Positions 26,434 to 36,200 are shown, counted from the first letter of the stretch. The stretch: 59,385 nt of DNA from Burkholderiales bacterium (GCA_019748155.1 JAIEPY010000103.1:1-59385), one strand, 5' to 3'. Made by a program: numbers and translations. The notes: generated by a model not told the origin, from the letters alone.

Positions 26434-28695
26434 TCATTCTTTTGCCTTCGCTACACGAGTTCTCCGTATCGGAGTTGTTTTAGATTCGGCTTTAATCGTC
26501 GAATCTGAAACAACTCGTGGCGTGCGCTTACGTTTTACAGCTTGGGTTAAAACAGCCTCTGATTCAGCTCGTAAATTAGCAACCTGCTCGGTTAGTTTAC
26601 TTGCCAAGCTTTCTTTAAAAACTGCACGGCCTAGTTTATTCATTAGAAAATCTTGAGCTGCAACCCGTTTACCAACGATCGCAACTTTATGATAATTCCC
26701 TTCTGCATCCATTTGCCACGAATTCACATTATCCTGAATATAGAGTTTTAGACTTTCATCAATTACTCGGCGTTTGATTCGAGAATTCAAAATCGGAATA
26801 CAAGTCTCAACTCGTTTAAAGAAATTGCGTTTCATCCAATCCGCTGAGGCAATAAATACGTCTTCATTACCTGAATCATAAAAATAAAATACCCGATGAT
26901 GCTCTAAGAATCTTCCAACAACTGATTTGACCGTGATATTATCTGAAATTCCTGGCAACTGGGGGCGCAAGGCGCAAGCACCGCGGACAATAAGTGTAAT
27001 TTTAACTCCAGCTTGTGAAGCACGATATAGTGCACGAATCACCTGATTTTCAACCAGTGAATTCATCTTAGCAATAATTTCGGCCTTTTTACCGCCTAGA
27101 GCATTAAAGGTTTCACGCTCAATTGCCTTCATAATCATATCATGCAAGGTAAACGGCGACTGAAATAACACATTTAATACACCTGCTTTACCTACTCCAG
27201 TAATTTGGCTAAAGATATTATCAACATCACGCGCTATTTCTGGGTTAGTCGTCAAAAGCCCGAAATCAGTGTAAATTTTAGCCGTAATTTGATGGTAATT
27301 ACCAGTACCTAAATGTACATAATGGCGCAATTGATCACCCTCTTGGCGAATAATTGTTAACATTTTGGCGTGCACCTTGTAACCCATCACCCCATAAACC
27401 ACATGCGCACCAGCTTCTTCCAATTGCCGGGCAAGCTCAACGTTTGCTTCCTCATCAAAGCGCGCGAAAAGCTCAATTGAGGCGACAACTTGCTTACCAG
27501 CACGCGCTGCTTTAATCAGATTTTGAACTAATTCGGAATCATTTCCGGTACGATAAACCGTCATTTTAACCGCCAGTACATGAGGATCTTCTGCAGCTCG
27601 ACGCGTTAACTCAACCACCGGATCAAAAGACTGATATGGAGTATGTAATAAGATATCGCCCTTCGCCATTGCTTTAAAAATATCCGGCTCATCCTGGAGC
27701 TCTTTTGGCAAGCCTGAATTATATGGAGTAAATTTTAAACTATCATCATCAACCATTGAAGCAATATCAGACAACCTTGATAAATTTACCGGACCATAAA
27801 TGCGATATAAATCAGCGCGGGTAATATTAAACTGTTTTAACAGAATATCAATAAATTTAGTTGCAGGCTCACCATTGGAAATATCTAATTCCAGACGTGA
27901 ACACTCAGCATATTGGCGATTATGTAATTCACGAGTTAAGGCATTGCGTAAGTTTTTTTGATCGCTATTAACGGTCAAATCAGCAGCGCGAGTGACTCTA
28001 AATGGATAACAACCACGCACTGACATACCATAAAAGAACTCATTAACATGTAGACTAATAATGTCTTGCAAGAGGACAAATGTATTAGGGGCAGGCGCTA
28101 AATCTTCTGGTAAGCGGATAACTCGCGACAAAATCCTAGGGGCTTCTACAATCGCGATTTTAGATTCACGACCAAACTGATCTTTACCATCTAACTCAAC
28201 CGCAAAATGAAGACCTTTATTTGGCACTCGCGGGAAAGGATGCGACGGATCGATACCAATCGGTGTTAATACCGGCTTTAATTCATTAATAAAATAATTA
28301 TATGCCCAGCGTTGTTGCTCCTTGTTCCAAACTCTGGCATCTAAGATATAAATATCGTGCTGGTTTAAGAGCGGTAGAATTGTATTTTGATAAATCGAAT
28401 AAATATCATTGTAAAGATCACCAACATCATTGCGGATTTTTTCTAGTGCTTCGGTAACTTTTAAACCATCAGGAAGAACTTTGTTTGGCTGTTCTTTTTC
28501 CCATTTTAATAATCGCGCAATTCTAACTTCAAATAATTCATCACAATTCTTAGTAACGATACACAGATAACGCAAGCGCTCCAAAGCAGGAATATTTTCA
28601 TCCAAGACTTGAGCCAGAACCCGGCGATAAAACTGGATAAGTCCAAGCTCACGATTTATCATCACATCACGATCATTGAGAATATTTAACGCCAT
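26434..28695 (-). CDS. ppk1: Polyphosphate kinase 1
   Basis: Membrane-associated enzyme that reversibly polymerises the gamma-phosphate of ATP into polyphosphate. About 753 residues. 'INRELGLIQFYRRVL' marks the N domain, 'KMTVYRTGNDSELVQNL' and 'VHAKMLTI' (phosphoenzyme His) with 'YVHLGTGNYH' mark the C1 domain, and 'RGACALRPQLPGISDNI' the C2 domain. The ATG at 28695 is chosen because GGAGAG lies seven bases before it; an ATG-less extension to 28713 exists. The C-terminus carries an extra basic tail (KRKRTPR, RRTRVAKAK) not usual in the core family. Confidence 0.96.
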   Translation of the reverse strand: MALNILNDRDVMINRELGLIQFYRRVLAQVLDENIPALERLRYLCIVTKNCDELFEVRIARLLKWEKEQPNKVLPDGLKVTEALEKIRNDVGDLYNDIYSIYQNTILPLLNQHDIYILDARVWNKEQQRWAYNYFINELKPVLTPIGIDPSHPFPRVPNKGLHFAVELDGKDQFGRESKIAIVEAPRILSRVIRLPEDLAPAPNTFVLLQDIISLHVNEFFYGMSVRGCYPFRVTRAADLTVNSDQKNLRNALTRELHNRQYAECSRLELDISNGEPATKFIDILLKQFNITRADLYRIYGPVNLSRLSDIASMVDDDSLKFTPYNSGLPKELQDEPDIFKAMAKGDILLHTPYQSFDPVVELTRRAAEDPHVLAVKMTVYRTGNDSELVQNLIKAARAGKQVVASIELFARFDEEANVELARQLEEAGAHVVYGVMGYKVHAKMLTIIRQEGDQLRHYVHLGTGNYHQITAKIYTDFGLLTTNPEIARDVDNIFSQITGVGKAGVLNVLFQSPFTLHDMIMKAIERETFNALGGKKAEIIAKMNSLVENQVIRALYRASQAGVKITLIVRGACALRPQLPGISDNITVKSVVGRFLEHHRVFYFYDSGNEDVFIASADWMKRNFFKRVETCIPILNSRIKRRVIDESLKLYIQDNVNSWQMDAEGNYHKVAIVGKRVAAQDFLMNKLGRAVFKESLASKLTEQVANLRAESEAVLTQAVKRKRTPRVVSDSTIKAESKTTPIRRTRVAKAKE

Positions 28696-28813
28696 TGACA
28701 CTCTCCAAAGCAATTTTTATAGCAAAATCATAAGATTTTATCATAAAACTAATAACACATTCTGCATTAAATCCGTTATAATTGCCGACTAATTATAATT
28801 GCAAGGCACTAAT

Positions 28814-29197
28814 ATGTTTTACGTTGTGGAACGATCTATCGTAGTAATTAAACCAAAACAACCATTTCTGGACTGGATTAATAATAATTTAGCTATCAGC
28901 AATGAAACGCTGCTGGATTTATCGAATATCCGAATTGACTGTAATTCATACCTAATACCTGAAATAAATGAAATTGAAGATGGTGTTGCATACGTAGATG
29001 AAATGTATGAAGCATTATTTCAGCTAGAACTAGCATCATGGTCAGAAGAGCAAAGTTTATGGCCGCAAGAATTAAGCCTAAAAATGTTCTGGGAGTGGTT
29101 TGACATTGAAATTTCACCGACTCTAATTGATTTAACTGAAGATGATGATAGTTCTGATAATGACGCTGAAGAAATAGCATCAGATACCATTCATTAA
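28814..29197 (+). CDS. Conserved acidic hypothetical protein
   Basis: 127 residues beginning MFYVVERSIVVIKPKQPFLDW; a good AAGG site lies seven bases before ATG 28814. A TTG 15 bases earlier is less likely. The protein is soluble and acidic, ends in an Asp/Glu/Ser-rich tail, and has no recognised domain, although the start resembles small proteins of unknown function found across beta- and gammaproteobacteria. It is the first gene of the run leading to folC. A TATAAT at 28777–28782 may be its -10. Confidence 0.75.
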   Translation: MFYVVERSIVVIKPKQPFLDWINNNLAISNETLLDLSNIRIDCNSYLIPEINEIEDGVAYVDEMYEALFQLELASWSEEQSLWPQELSLKMFWEWFDIEISPTLIDLTEDDDSSDNDAEEIASDTIH

Positions 29198-29213
29198 CCA
29201 GCATAACAAACAG

Positions 29214-29624
29214 ATGGATCAACGTTTAATTAGCCTAAAGCTTACTCGTTCGAGATTTATATTAATTACGATAACGTTAATAATGATTACTGTTTGCCTT
29301 CTCGGTGCTAATGCTAATATTTCATTATGGTATCGCTTACTAATTATAGCAAGTGTCATTATTTGGGCGACATATAATGTATTTGTCTATTTCCATGAAC
29401 AAATTACTCAGTGTGATTTATTAACTGACATTAACAGTGCAATTAGCTGGCAACAGCAAACAACCAGCCTTATGGAAATTCAACAAATATCACAAATTGC
29501 AGCATATGCCGTGGTTATTACAATGAAAGTTAATCAAGAAATTAAAAGATTAGTAGTATATTATGATGCAGTATCCGCACTATCATTTAAGCAACTTATG
29601 AGACACATCCGATGGCGCAAATAG
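29214..29624 (+). CDS. YgfX-like small membrane protein
   Basis: 136 residues: two hydrophobic helices (~15–32 and ~38–56), then a cytosolic beta-rich domain ending 'VVYYDAVSALSFKQLMRHIRWRK'. This architecture, including the D-A/S-hydrophobic…F/W-x-x-L-x-R-x-I tail, resembles YgfX (CptA), a protein linked to cell division in E. coli as partner of SdhE/YgfY. No sdhE gene is adjacent, so the call is tentative. It overlaps folC by 13 bp. Confidence 0.55.
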   Translation: MDQRLISLKLTRSRFILITITLIMITVCLLGANANISLWYRLLIIASVIIWATYNVFVYFHEQITQCDLLTDINSAISWQQQTTSLMEIQQISQIAAYAVVITMKVNQEIKRLVVYYDAVSALSFKQLMRHIRWRK

Positions 29625-30880
29625 ACCAAAAACATGCTATTCTCGAGCATTTAATCTCTACTTCGAATTTTGATAATACATCTGAGAGTGTAATACAGAC
29701 AATCAATGCCTTGCAAATCAAGCCAAACTACCCGATAATTTTAGTTGGCGGAACTAATGGCAAAGGCTCAACTTGTGCGTATTTAAGTACGATATTATCT
29801 ATTGCTGGTTATAACGTCGGTACTTTTACGTCACCACATGTTTTTGAATATAATGAACGAATTACAGTCAATAATCAAGCAATTAATGATGAGGATTTAA
29901 TATCTGCGCTGCAACAAGTTATCAATGCCTCTTCGTCTAACTTAGGTTTATTTAAAACGTTCACCTTAGCCAGCCACTTAATTTTTGCCAAACATCAAAT
30001 TGAAATTGCCGTCGTTGAGGTAGGAATTGGCGGTAAAAATGATGTAACTAACTTATTTGAACCCGATATTTCAATAATTAGTACCGTAGGTCTGGATCAC
30101 TGCGAATTACTTGGCGCAGATATCGAAGCGATTGGCTTACAAAAAGCACATATCTATCGGGCAGATAAGCCTGCTTTGTTTGGAAGTAGCAATATTCCAC
30201 AAACAGTTAGTAATTATGCAGAACAAATTAATGCTGATTTTATGCGCCTTAATCATGAGTTTAGCTATAAAAAAAGTGCACAAAGCTGGGATTTTAGCTG
30301 CGAAGAACAAAAACTCTACAGCCTCCCCTACCCAAGTTTGCGGGGTGAGGAACAGGTACAAAACGCAGCACTAGCATTGGCTGCACTGTATAAATTACGC
30401 GATAAATTTCCACTTACCAGCTCTCAGATTAAAAATGGGTTACTGCAAACTAAATTATTTGGACGCTTTCAAGTCTTACCCGGAACACCACAAATTGTCC
30501 TTGATACTGCGCATAATCCACAAGCAATTGAGTCGCTACGCCAAAATATGTTAAAATTGCACTTTGCTCGGCGTAATTTTGCAGTGTTTGGTATTGCAGA
30601 TGATAAGGATTGGGTACAAATCATAGCTAGTTGTGGTAAGGATTTTGATGTTTGGTATCTTGCACCAATTAACTCAGGGCGTAGTGCCAGCGTCGAAAAA
30701 CTAGCACAAGAATTAGAGCATCAAGGCATAAATAATAAAAATATAATAATTAATTCAGATATTGAATTAGCAACTGAAAAATGTTACCAACAATTGACCA
30801 GCGAAGATAGAATGGTTTGTTTTGGTTCTTTTCTAGTAGTTGAAAGCGCATACAGGGCAATCCAAAAGGTTAGAAGATAA
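29612..30880 (+). CDS. folC: Bifunctional dihydrofolate synthase / folylpolyglutamate synthase
   Basis: ATP-dependent Mur-ligase-fold enzyme that adds glutamate to dihydropteroate and to folates. 422 residues. Seen: P-loop 'GGTNGKGS' (46–53), 'FTSPHVFEYNERITVN', 'VEVGIGGKNDVTNLFEPDISIISTVGLDHCELLG', and in the C domain 'VLDTAHNPQAI' and 'VFGIADDKD'. The gene order folC–SPOR protein–cvpA–purF is a classic proteobacterial cluster. Confidence 0.96.
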   Translation: MAQIDQKHAILEHLISTSNFDNTSESVIQTINALQIKPNYPIILVGGTNGKGSTCAYLSTILSIAGYNVGTFTSPHVFEYNERITVNNQAINDEDLISALQQVINASSSNLGLFKTFTLASHLIFAKHQIEIAVVEVGIGGKNDVTNLFEPDISIISTVGLDHCELLGADIEAIGLQKAHIYRADKPALFGSSNIPQTVSNYAEQINADFMRLNHEFSYKKSAQSWDFSCEEQKLYSLPYPSLRGEEQVQNAALALAALYKLRDKFPLTSSQIKNGLLQTKLFGRFQVLPGTPQIVLDTAHNPQAIESLRQNMLKLHFARRNFAVFGIADDKDWVQIIASCGKDFDVWYLAPINSGRSASVEKLAQELEHQGINNKNIIINSDIELATEKCYQQLTSEDRMVCFGSFLVVESAYRAIQKVRR

Positions 30881-31696
30881 ATGCAACCCAAATATACTCA
30901 TAATAAAAGTAATATTATTAAAATCACTGAAGATGCAAAGCGTAAATCACGTCATCGTCTAATTGGTAGTATCGTTTTACTCTTTTTTGCGTTGGTAGTA
31001 CTACTTAATGTAACCGCCAAAGTAAAACCAATTCCAATTAACCCTGAAGTAGTTGAAATCAAAAATGATGCATCCGCTACTCTTGCAGCAAATGCTAATC
31101 ATAATGCCAGTGCGCCACTTATTGCAACTAACTCATCAGCGCCGATTGCATCTGCGCCAGTTGCGGCAATTAAACTTACTGAATCAACAGCGGTAGCAGC
31201 CACTGTAAACATGGGGAATGGATTTAAGGCTGGTGTGGTAAGCACTGAAAGCAAACATAGTTTACCATTACAAGGAACTATCTCACAAACACCACAAACA
31301 ACTAAAAGCATAGAATTAACTAGCGAAAAACCTAAAGCCAAAGTTAACAAAGCAGCGGTTAATCCTGCCGATATTTTGGATGCGATCGGAGACAGTCCAA
31401 GTAGTGATGATACAGCAGCATCGCCTGCTCCAGTACCAAAAAAAAAAACTAATACAACAAGTTCAACAGCTAAAGCTAGTTATATCCAATTTGCAGCACT
31501 AAGTTCACAAGATAAAGCTGAAGCTTTGCAGCAATCGCTTGCCGCACACGGAATCAATGCAACTATTAAACCGATTCAAACAGCAAAAGGAACACTTTAC
31601 CGTTTACGCGCCGGACCTTTTGAGCGTGGTAGCGCAGAACAAAAATTACAAAGTATCAGTGGTGAAGGATACACTGGAATCGTAACCGGAAATTAG
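30881..31696 (+). CDS. SPOR-domain cell-division protein (DedD-like)
   Basis: 271 residues: a short basic cytosolic N-terminus, one membrane helix (~24–44), a long low-complexity Ala/Thr/Ser linker and a C-terminal SPOR domain (~195–268, 'YIQFAALSSQDKAEALQQSLAAHG' and 'YRLRAGPFERGSAE'). SPOR domains bind denuded glycan strands at the septum. By position between folC and cvpA it corresponds to dedD. It starts directly at the base after the folC stop. Confidence 0.88.
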   Translation: MQPKYTHNKSNIIKITEDAKRKSRHRLIGSIVLLFFALVVLLNVTAKVKPIPINPEVVEIKNDASATLAANANHNASAPLIATNSSAPIASAPVAAIKLTESTAVAATVNMGNGFKAGVVSTESKHSLPLQGTISQTPQTTKSIELTSEKPKAKVNKAAVNPADILDAIGDSPSSDDTAASPAPVPKKKTNTTSSTAKASYIQFAALSSQDKAEALQQSLAAHGINATIKPIQTAKGTLYRLRAGPFERGSAEQKLQSISGEGYTGIVTGN

Positions 31697-31697
31697 G

Positions 31698-32258
31698 ATG
31701 TCATCACTACAATTATCCAATTATGATTTTGTCTTTGGCATAATCATCCTGATTTCTATGCTGCTGGCGATTTTCCGCGGTGGGGTTGCTGAGCTTTTAT
31801 CAATCAGCACATGGTTCATTGCTTTATTTGTAGTGCGCAATTACTCTGAGCTTATTGAACGTTTTATCCCCAATATAGTCAGCAATCCACTCTTACGTTC
31901 ACTGCTAAGTTATTTATTAGCATTCTTAGCTGTTGCGGTTGTAATTACAATAATAAAAATTATTTTTCATAAAATTATACAAAGTGCCGGGCTTAGTGGA
32001 TTAAACTATGCCCTTGGCGCAGTTTTTGGTATTATTCGCGGACTTATTATCGGTGCTTTACTGATAATCATTATGGAAATGTTCAATTTTGATAAAACCC
32101 ATAGTTGGCAAAAATCCTGGTTTAGCCCGGTTTTAATTCCAACCGTTACGATGATTGTCAATGCAATCCCCGATCGGATCAAAAATATTAATCAGGAAAT
32201 TGGATACGAAGCAGCAAACTATATTGCTCATGAATCAGCAAATTTAGGAAAAAAATAA
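31698..32258 (+). CDS. cvpA: CvpA family membrane protein
   Basis: 186 residues with four hydrophobic helices: 'FVFGIIILISMLLAIFRGGVAELLSISTWF', 'SLLSYLLAFLAVAVVITIIKIIFHKI', 'LNYALGAVFGIIRGLIIGALLII', then a soluble end. These are the CvpA/colicin V production signatures. In many bacteria cvpA precedes purF and its loss affects envelope stress and growth under bile or purine limitation; exact role unsettled. One base separates it from both neighbours. Confidence 0.93.
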   Translation: MSSLQLSNYDFVFGIIILISMLLAIFRGGVAELLSISTWFIALFVVRNYSELIERFIPNIVSNPLLRSLLSYLLAFLAVAVVITIIKIIFHKIIQSAGLSGLNYALGAVFGIIRGLIIGALLIIIMEMFNFDKTHSWQKSWFSPVLIPTVTMIVNAIPDRIKNINQEIGYEAANYIAHESANLGKK

Positions 32259-32259
32259 T

Positions 32260-33720
32260 ATGTGTGGAATCGTAGGCGTTGTAGCCAACTACCCGATCAA
32301 TAAATTACTTTACAATGCGCTCAATGGCGTACAACACCGTGGACAACAAGCGGCTGGAATGGCAACCATGGATGGTAATTTGATGTATTTGCGCAAAGGA
32401 ATTGGTTTAATTTCGCAGGTAATTGGACAAAGCGATCTAAATTACTTAGTTGGAAATGCCGGAATTGGTCATGTTCGCTACCCAACCGCAGGTTCAGCTG
32501 ATGATCCAGAGCAGGCACACCCATTTTATGTTAATTCGCCCTTTGGAATCATGCTGGCACACAATGGCAATCTAACCAATACTGAGCAATTACGTAATGA
32601 AGTTCTTAATCGCAATCACCGTCATGTGCGTACCCGCTCTGATTCTGAAGTATTAACCAATGCATTTGCCCATGAGTTACAAAAGCTGACCGCGGACAGT
32701 GAACTTAGTAATGACAAGATTTTTAAAGCAATCTATCAATTAAATAACCGCTTGGCTGGCGGCTATGCAGTAGTAAGTCTAATTGCTGATTACGGATTGA
32801 TTGGCTTTCGTGATCCATTTGCTATTCGACCGCTGGTATTAGGTAAAAAAGAATCGCTAGATGGATTCACTAGCTATATGCTGGCATCTGAGAGCTGTAC
32901 ACTTAACATCAATGGTTTTCAATTGATTCGTGATATTGAACCAGGTGAAGCCGTAATTATTACCCTTGATGGTAAAATATTTTCCAAATCATGTCACGAC
33001 AATCCAAGCTTAAATATTTGTATCTTTGAGTATGCTTATTTAGCACGTTCAGATTCAATTATGGAACAAATTCCGATTCAACTGGCACGCCAGGCAATGG
33101 GAAAATATCTGGCAAAAACTATTTTGACCAAATTTCCAGATCTGGAAATTGATGTGGTAATTCCAGTGCCTGATATTACCCGTGCCGTTGCGATCGCTAC
33201 GGCTGAAGGACTTGGTAAACCCTATCAAGAGGGCTTTGTTAAAAATCATCTGATTGGCAATGATAAAGCGAGCCATGACTCAGAACAATTTCAAACCAGC
33301 GTGATTAATCGCCTAAGTCCGATTAGCCTCGAATTTAAAAATAAAAATGTGCTCTTGGTTGACACTTCAATCGTGCGCGGTAATACCTCACGCGAGATTA
33401 TTAAAATTGCCCGAAATGCGGGAGCAAAGCGGGTCTATTTAGCTTCTGCTGCACCTAAGATTTGTTACTCGAGTGTCTATGGCGTCGATATGCCAGTTTA
33501 TACACAGCTAATTGGTCATGCTAAAAGTGATGAAGAAGTTGCTGTTGAAATTGGGGCTGATGCGGTAATTTATCAGGAATTAGCCGACTTTAAGCAATGC
33601 TTACACGAAATCAATCCTAAATTAGTTAACTTTGAAGCATCATGTTTTGATGGCAACTATATTAGTGGTGATATAAACGAGGAGTTTTTGCAAAGTCTGG
33701 CGAATGGAGTTAATCACTAG
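32260..33720 (+). CDS. purF: Amidophosphoribosyltransferase
   Basis: Commits PRPP and glutamine to purine synthesis. 486 residues. The nucleophile Cys2 follows the start (MCGIVGVV), then 'VQHRGQQAAGMATM', 'GIGHVRYPTAG', the glutaminase domain end 'FRDPFAIRPLVLG', and the PRPP loop 'VLLVDTSIVRGNTSREII' in the C-terminal transferase domain. Full-length and intact. Directly follows cvpA. Confidence 0.97.
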   Translation: MCGIVGVVANYPINKLLYNALNGVQHRGQQAAGMATMDGNLMYLRKGIGLISQVIGQSDLNYLVGNAGIGHVRYPTAGSADDPEQAHPFYVNSPFGIMLAHNGNLTNTEQLRNEVLNRNHRHVRTRSDSEVLTNAFAHELQKLTADSELSNDKIFKAIYQLNNRLAGGYAVVSLIADYGLIGFRDPFAIRPLVLGKKESLDGFTSYMLASESCTLNINGFQLIRDIEPGEAVIITLDGKIFSKSCHDNPSLNICIFEYAYLARSDSIMEQIPIQLARQAMGKYLAKTILTKFPDLEIDVVIPVPDITRAVAIATAEGLGKPYQEGFVKNHLIGNDKASHDSEQFQTSVINRLSPISLEFKNKNVLLVDTSIVRGNTSREIIKIARNAGAKRVYLASAAPKICYSSVYGVDMPVYTQLIGHAKSDEEVAVEIGADAVIYQELADFKQCLHEINPKLVNFEASCFDGNYISGDINEEFLQSLANGVNH

Positions 33721-34356
33721 ATGAAAATTCTGCTAGGTGGTACTTTTGATCCAATTCATATTGGGCACATTGCACTAGCGCGTCATGTGAGTAATCATTT
33801 GCAGGCAAAAGTTAGCCTAATGCCGCTAAATGGTGTCCCAGATTATAAAGCACCGCCGATAGTAACGCTTGATCGACGACTTGAGATGCTAAAAATAATT
33901 TGTGACAAATACCCAAGCCAGCTTGATTTAGAATTAAGCGAAACTCATTTGAATGAGTATAGCCCGAGTTATTTCACACTCAAGCGTTTACGTGCTACAA
34001 TGGCTGACAATGAGGTAATTTTTTTTATCCTCGGCGGCGATTCATTTATCAGCATTGATAGCTGGCATCATTGGCAAGAGTTATTTACCCTGAGCAATTT
34101 TATTGTTGCAATGCGCCCGGAATATGACTTAAATAAAATGTCACACGAACTAAATACGATGGTACAAGCTTTGATTGTAAATCAGGTTGATTATTCTAAA
34201 CCTTGCGGGCAAATTATCTTTACTGATTTTACGCCCATTGAAGTATCATCAACAGCCATCAGGCAGGCTTGCCATAACAACGATAAATTTTCACAATGGC
34301 TAGAACCAGAAATTTATCAATATATTATTCAACATAAGCTCTATAAAGGAATTTAA
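33721..34356 (+). CDS. nadD: Nicotinate-nucleotide adenylyltransferase
   Basis: Forms deamido-NAD from nicotinate mononucleotide and ATP. 211 residues. N-terminal 'LLGGTFDPIHIGHIALA' carries the HxGH nucleotidyltransferase motif, 'FILGGDSFISIDSWHHWQELF' is typical for NadD, and 'PIEVSSTAIRQ' is the C-terminal ISSTxIR motif. Starts on the base after the purF stop and ends on the base before rsfS. Confidence 0.96.
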   Translation: MKILLGGTFDPIHIGHIALARHVSNHLQAKVSLMPLNGVPDYKAPPIVTLDRRLEMLKIICDKYPSQLDLELSETHLNEYSPSYFTLKRLRATMADNEVIFFILGGDSFISIDSWHHWQELFTLSNFIVAMRPEYDLNKMSHELNTMVQALIVNQVDYSKPCGQIIFTDFTPIEVSSTAIRQACHNNDKFSQWLEPEIYQYIIQHKLYKGI

Positions 34357-34692
34357 ATGCTTACACCCGAAGGAATTAGTAAAATTGCAGTTAATGCATT
34401 GGAAGATATTAAAGGCGATAATATTACCGTAATTGATACGCAGGAACTATCTCCGCTTTTTAGTAAAATGATCGTTTGTACCGGAAGTTCTAACCGTCAG
34501 GTAAAGTCTTTAGCTAATAACGTAGTCGAAGAATTCAAAAAAAATGGCGTCGGAATTGTTGGCGTCGAAGGTGAAGCTGGTGGCGAATGGGTCTTGGTAG
34601 ACTCTGGTGACGTAGTAGTTCATATTATGTTGCCTCAAGTACGTTCATATTACGATTTAGAAAGCCTTTGGAATGGACAACGCCCAGAATGA
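34357..34692 (+). CDS. rsfS: Ribosomal silencing factor RsfS
   Basis: 111 residues of the Iojap/RsfS family. It binds L14 of the 50S subunit and blocks subunit joining in starvation. Seen: 'NALEDIKGDNITVIDTQELSPLFSKMIVCTGSSNRQVKSLA' and 'EGEAGGEWVLVDSGDVVVHIM'. The order nadD–rsfS is widely conserved. The next gene starts inside it, overlapping 20 bp. Confidence 0.95.
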   Translation: MLTPEGISKIAVNALEDIKGDNITVIDTQELSPLFSKMIVCTGSSNRQVKSLANNVVEEFKKNGVGIVGVEGEAGGEWVLVDSGDVVVHIMLPQVRSYYDLESLWNGQRPE

Positions 34693-35299
34693 GCAATTGC
34701 AACAAGAATTATTTAATGACACACCGCATTGGATACCCAAGAATAACGTGAAATCAACTCAGGATTCATTAGCCCATCACGGGATTGCCTTTGAAATTTT
34801 TGACCGTGGTATTGTTATTATTGGCAAAAGTGGTGTTGGTAAAAGCGAACTGGGATTAGAACTAATTGATCGCGGGCATCGCCTGATTTGTGATGATCTG
34901 GTTGCTGGGCAGCTCACTGACAATCAGGTCATTATAAGTGCGCCTCAGGAGTTTGGGCGTGGATTTATTGAAGTTCGTGGGATTGGTTTTATTGATTTGA
35001 CGCGTTTTTACGGTAGCCATACTATCTGCACCAGCAAGGAACTATTTCTGGTAATTCAGTTAGTTGATAATGATATGCTCAATATTGTTAATCAAGATCG
35101 TTTACATCAACTCATTGGTGAAATTGAAATCCTTGGCTTAAAATTTCCGCACTATAAATTACCGATTGGCGCAAACCGAAACTTACCCGTTTTGGTTGAA
35201 TTAATTGTAAAATATGCTATTGAACGAACTAAAGGTTATGACTCTCATCAAGCTTTTATTGATCAACAATCTAACTTTATGCGACAAGGTAGTGAATAA
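34673..35299 (+). CDS. hprK: HPr kinase/phosphorylase, catalytic domain only
   Basis: 208 residues. The kinase core is intact: 'LAHHGIAFEIFDRGIVIIGKSGVGKSELGLELIDRGHRL' with the P-loop at 51–58 and the acidic pair 'CDD' (~73–75), the HprK signature 'EVRGIGFIDLTRFYG' (~100–114), and a C-terminal 'LPIGANRNLPVLVELIV…G' helix. The ~130-residue N-terminal domain of standard HprK (~310 residues) is missing; only ~30 residues precede the core. Alphaproteobacterial HprK proteins are also kinase-only. It would phosphorylate HPr on Ser46. No HPr gene is in the window. Confidence 0.9.
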   Translation: MDNAQNEQLQQELFNDTPHWIPKNNVKSTQDSLAHHGIAFEIFDRGIVIIGKSGVGKSELGLELIDRGHRLICDDLVAGQLTDNQVIISAPQEFGRGFIEVRGIGFIDLTRFYGSHTICTSKELFLVIQLVDNDMLNIVNQDRLHQLIGEIEILGLKFPHYKLPIGANRNLPVLVELIVKYAIERTKGYDSHQAFIDQQSNFMRQGSE

Positions 35300-36157
35300 G
35301 TGCAAATAATTTTAGTTAGCGGACTCTCAGGTGCCGGTAAATCAACCGCCTTAAGAATTTTGGAAGATAGTGGCTATTATTGTGTCGATAATCTACCGTT
35401 AACTATGCTTGAGCAATTAGCGCAAATTTATCGTCAATATGGCTATGAAAAAATTGCTGTTGGCGTTGATACCCGTACCAGCCCGCTGCTTGATCAGCTA
35501 CCGAAATCACTGAAAGTCCTCAAAAATAATGGAATTGATCTACGGGTTATTTTTCTGGATGCAAATAATAACTGCTTGGTTATGCGTTACTCTGAAACCA
35601 GACGTAAACATCCGTTAGCAGCACCCGAACGCACTATTGAAGATTGTATTAATATTGAGCGTGATTTATTGGCGGACATTAGCCAAATTGCTCATCGGAT
35701 TGACACCAGTAATCTCTCTGCCAATGCTTTACGTAAATTTATCAAAGAATTCGTTGACGCCGATTATAATCAATTAAATATTATTATTCAATCATTTGGT
35801 TTTAAATATGGGCTACCAATTGATTCAGATTTTGTCTTTGATGTCCGTTGCCTGCCTAATCCACACTATGATAAAACCATCCGTGATTTTAATGGCACCG
35901 AAACCCCGATTATTGAATTTTTGCGTAAAGAACCAGCCGTACAAAATATGCTAAATGATATCTACACCATGACTAGCAAATGGTTTGATGAATTTAGTTG
36001 TGATAACCGCAACTACCTAACCATTGCAATAGGCTGCACGGGTGGAAAGCATCGCTCAGTTTATCTTGCCAGCATACTTAGCGAGTTAATTAGACATAAC
36101 TTTGCATTTAATGTAATTACCCGCCATCGTCAGCTTACGATTCAAGAGTGCAAATAA
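35300..36157 (+). CDS. rapZ: RNase adapter protein RapZ
   Basis: 285 residues; GTG start directly after hprK. P-loop 'GLSGAGKS' (8–15), 'SGYYCVDNLPLTML', 'VGVDTRTSPLLD', 'ETRRKHPL' and the C-terminal RNA/metabolite-binding domain with 'FGFKYGLPIDSDFVFDVRCLPNPHY' and 'AIGCTGGKHRSVYLA'. In E. coli RapZ guides RNase E to the GlmZ small RNA to control amino-sugar synthesis. Last gene of the plus-strand run; a strong terminator follows. Confidence 0.96.
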   Translation: MQIILVSGLSGAGKSTALRILEDSGYYCVDNLPLTMLEQLAQIYRQYGYEKIAVGVDTRTSPLLDQLPKSLKVLKNNGIDLRVIFLDANNNCLVMRYSETRRKHPLAAPERTIEDCINIERDLLADISQIAHRIDTSNLSANALRKFIKEFVDADYNQLNIIIQSFGFKYGLPIDSDFVFDVRCLPNPHYDKTIRDFNGTETPIIEFLRKEPAVQNMLNDIYTMTSKWFDEFSCDNRNYLTIAIGCTGGKHRSVYLASILSELIRHNFAFNVITRHRQLTIQECK

Positions 36158-36168
36158 ACAAGCACTTA

Positions 36169-36197
36169 AAAATCCAGATCATTCTGATTTGGATTTT
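36169..36197. terminator. Bidirectional Rho-independent terminator between rapZ and the DAHP synthase gene
   Basis: A 13-bp stem (AAAATCCAGATCA with TGATTTGGATTTT, one G·U pair) closes a 3-base loop. T-rich sequence follows on the plus strand and A-rich sequence precedes it, so it can stop both convergent operons. Confidence 0.85.
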
Positions 36198-36200
36198 ATT

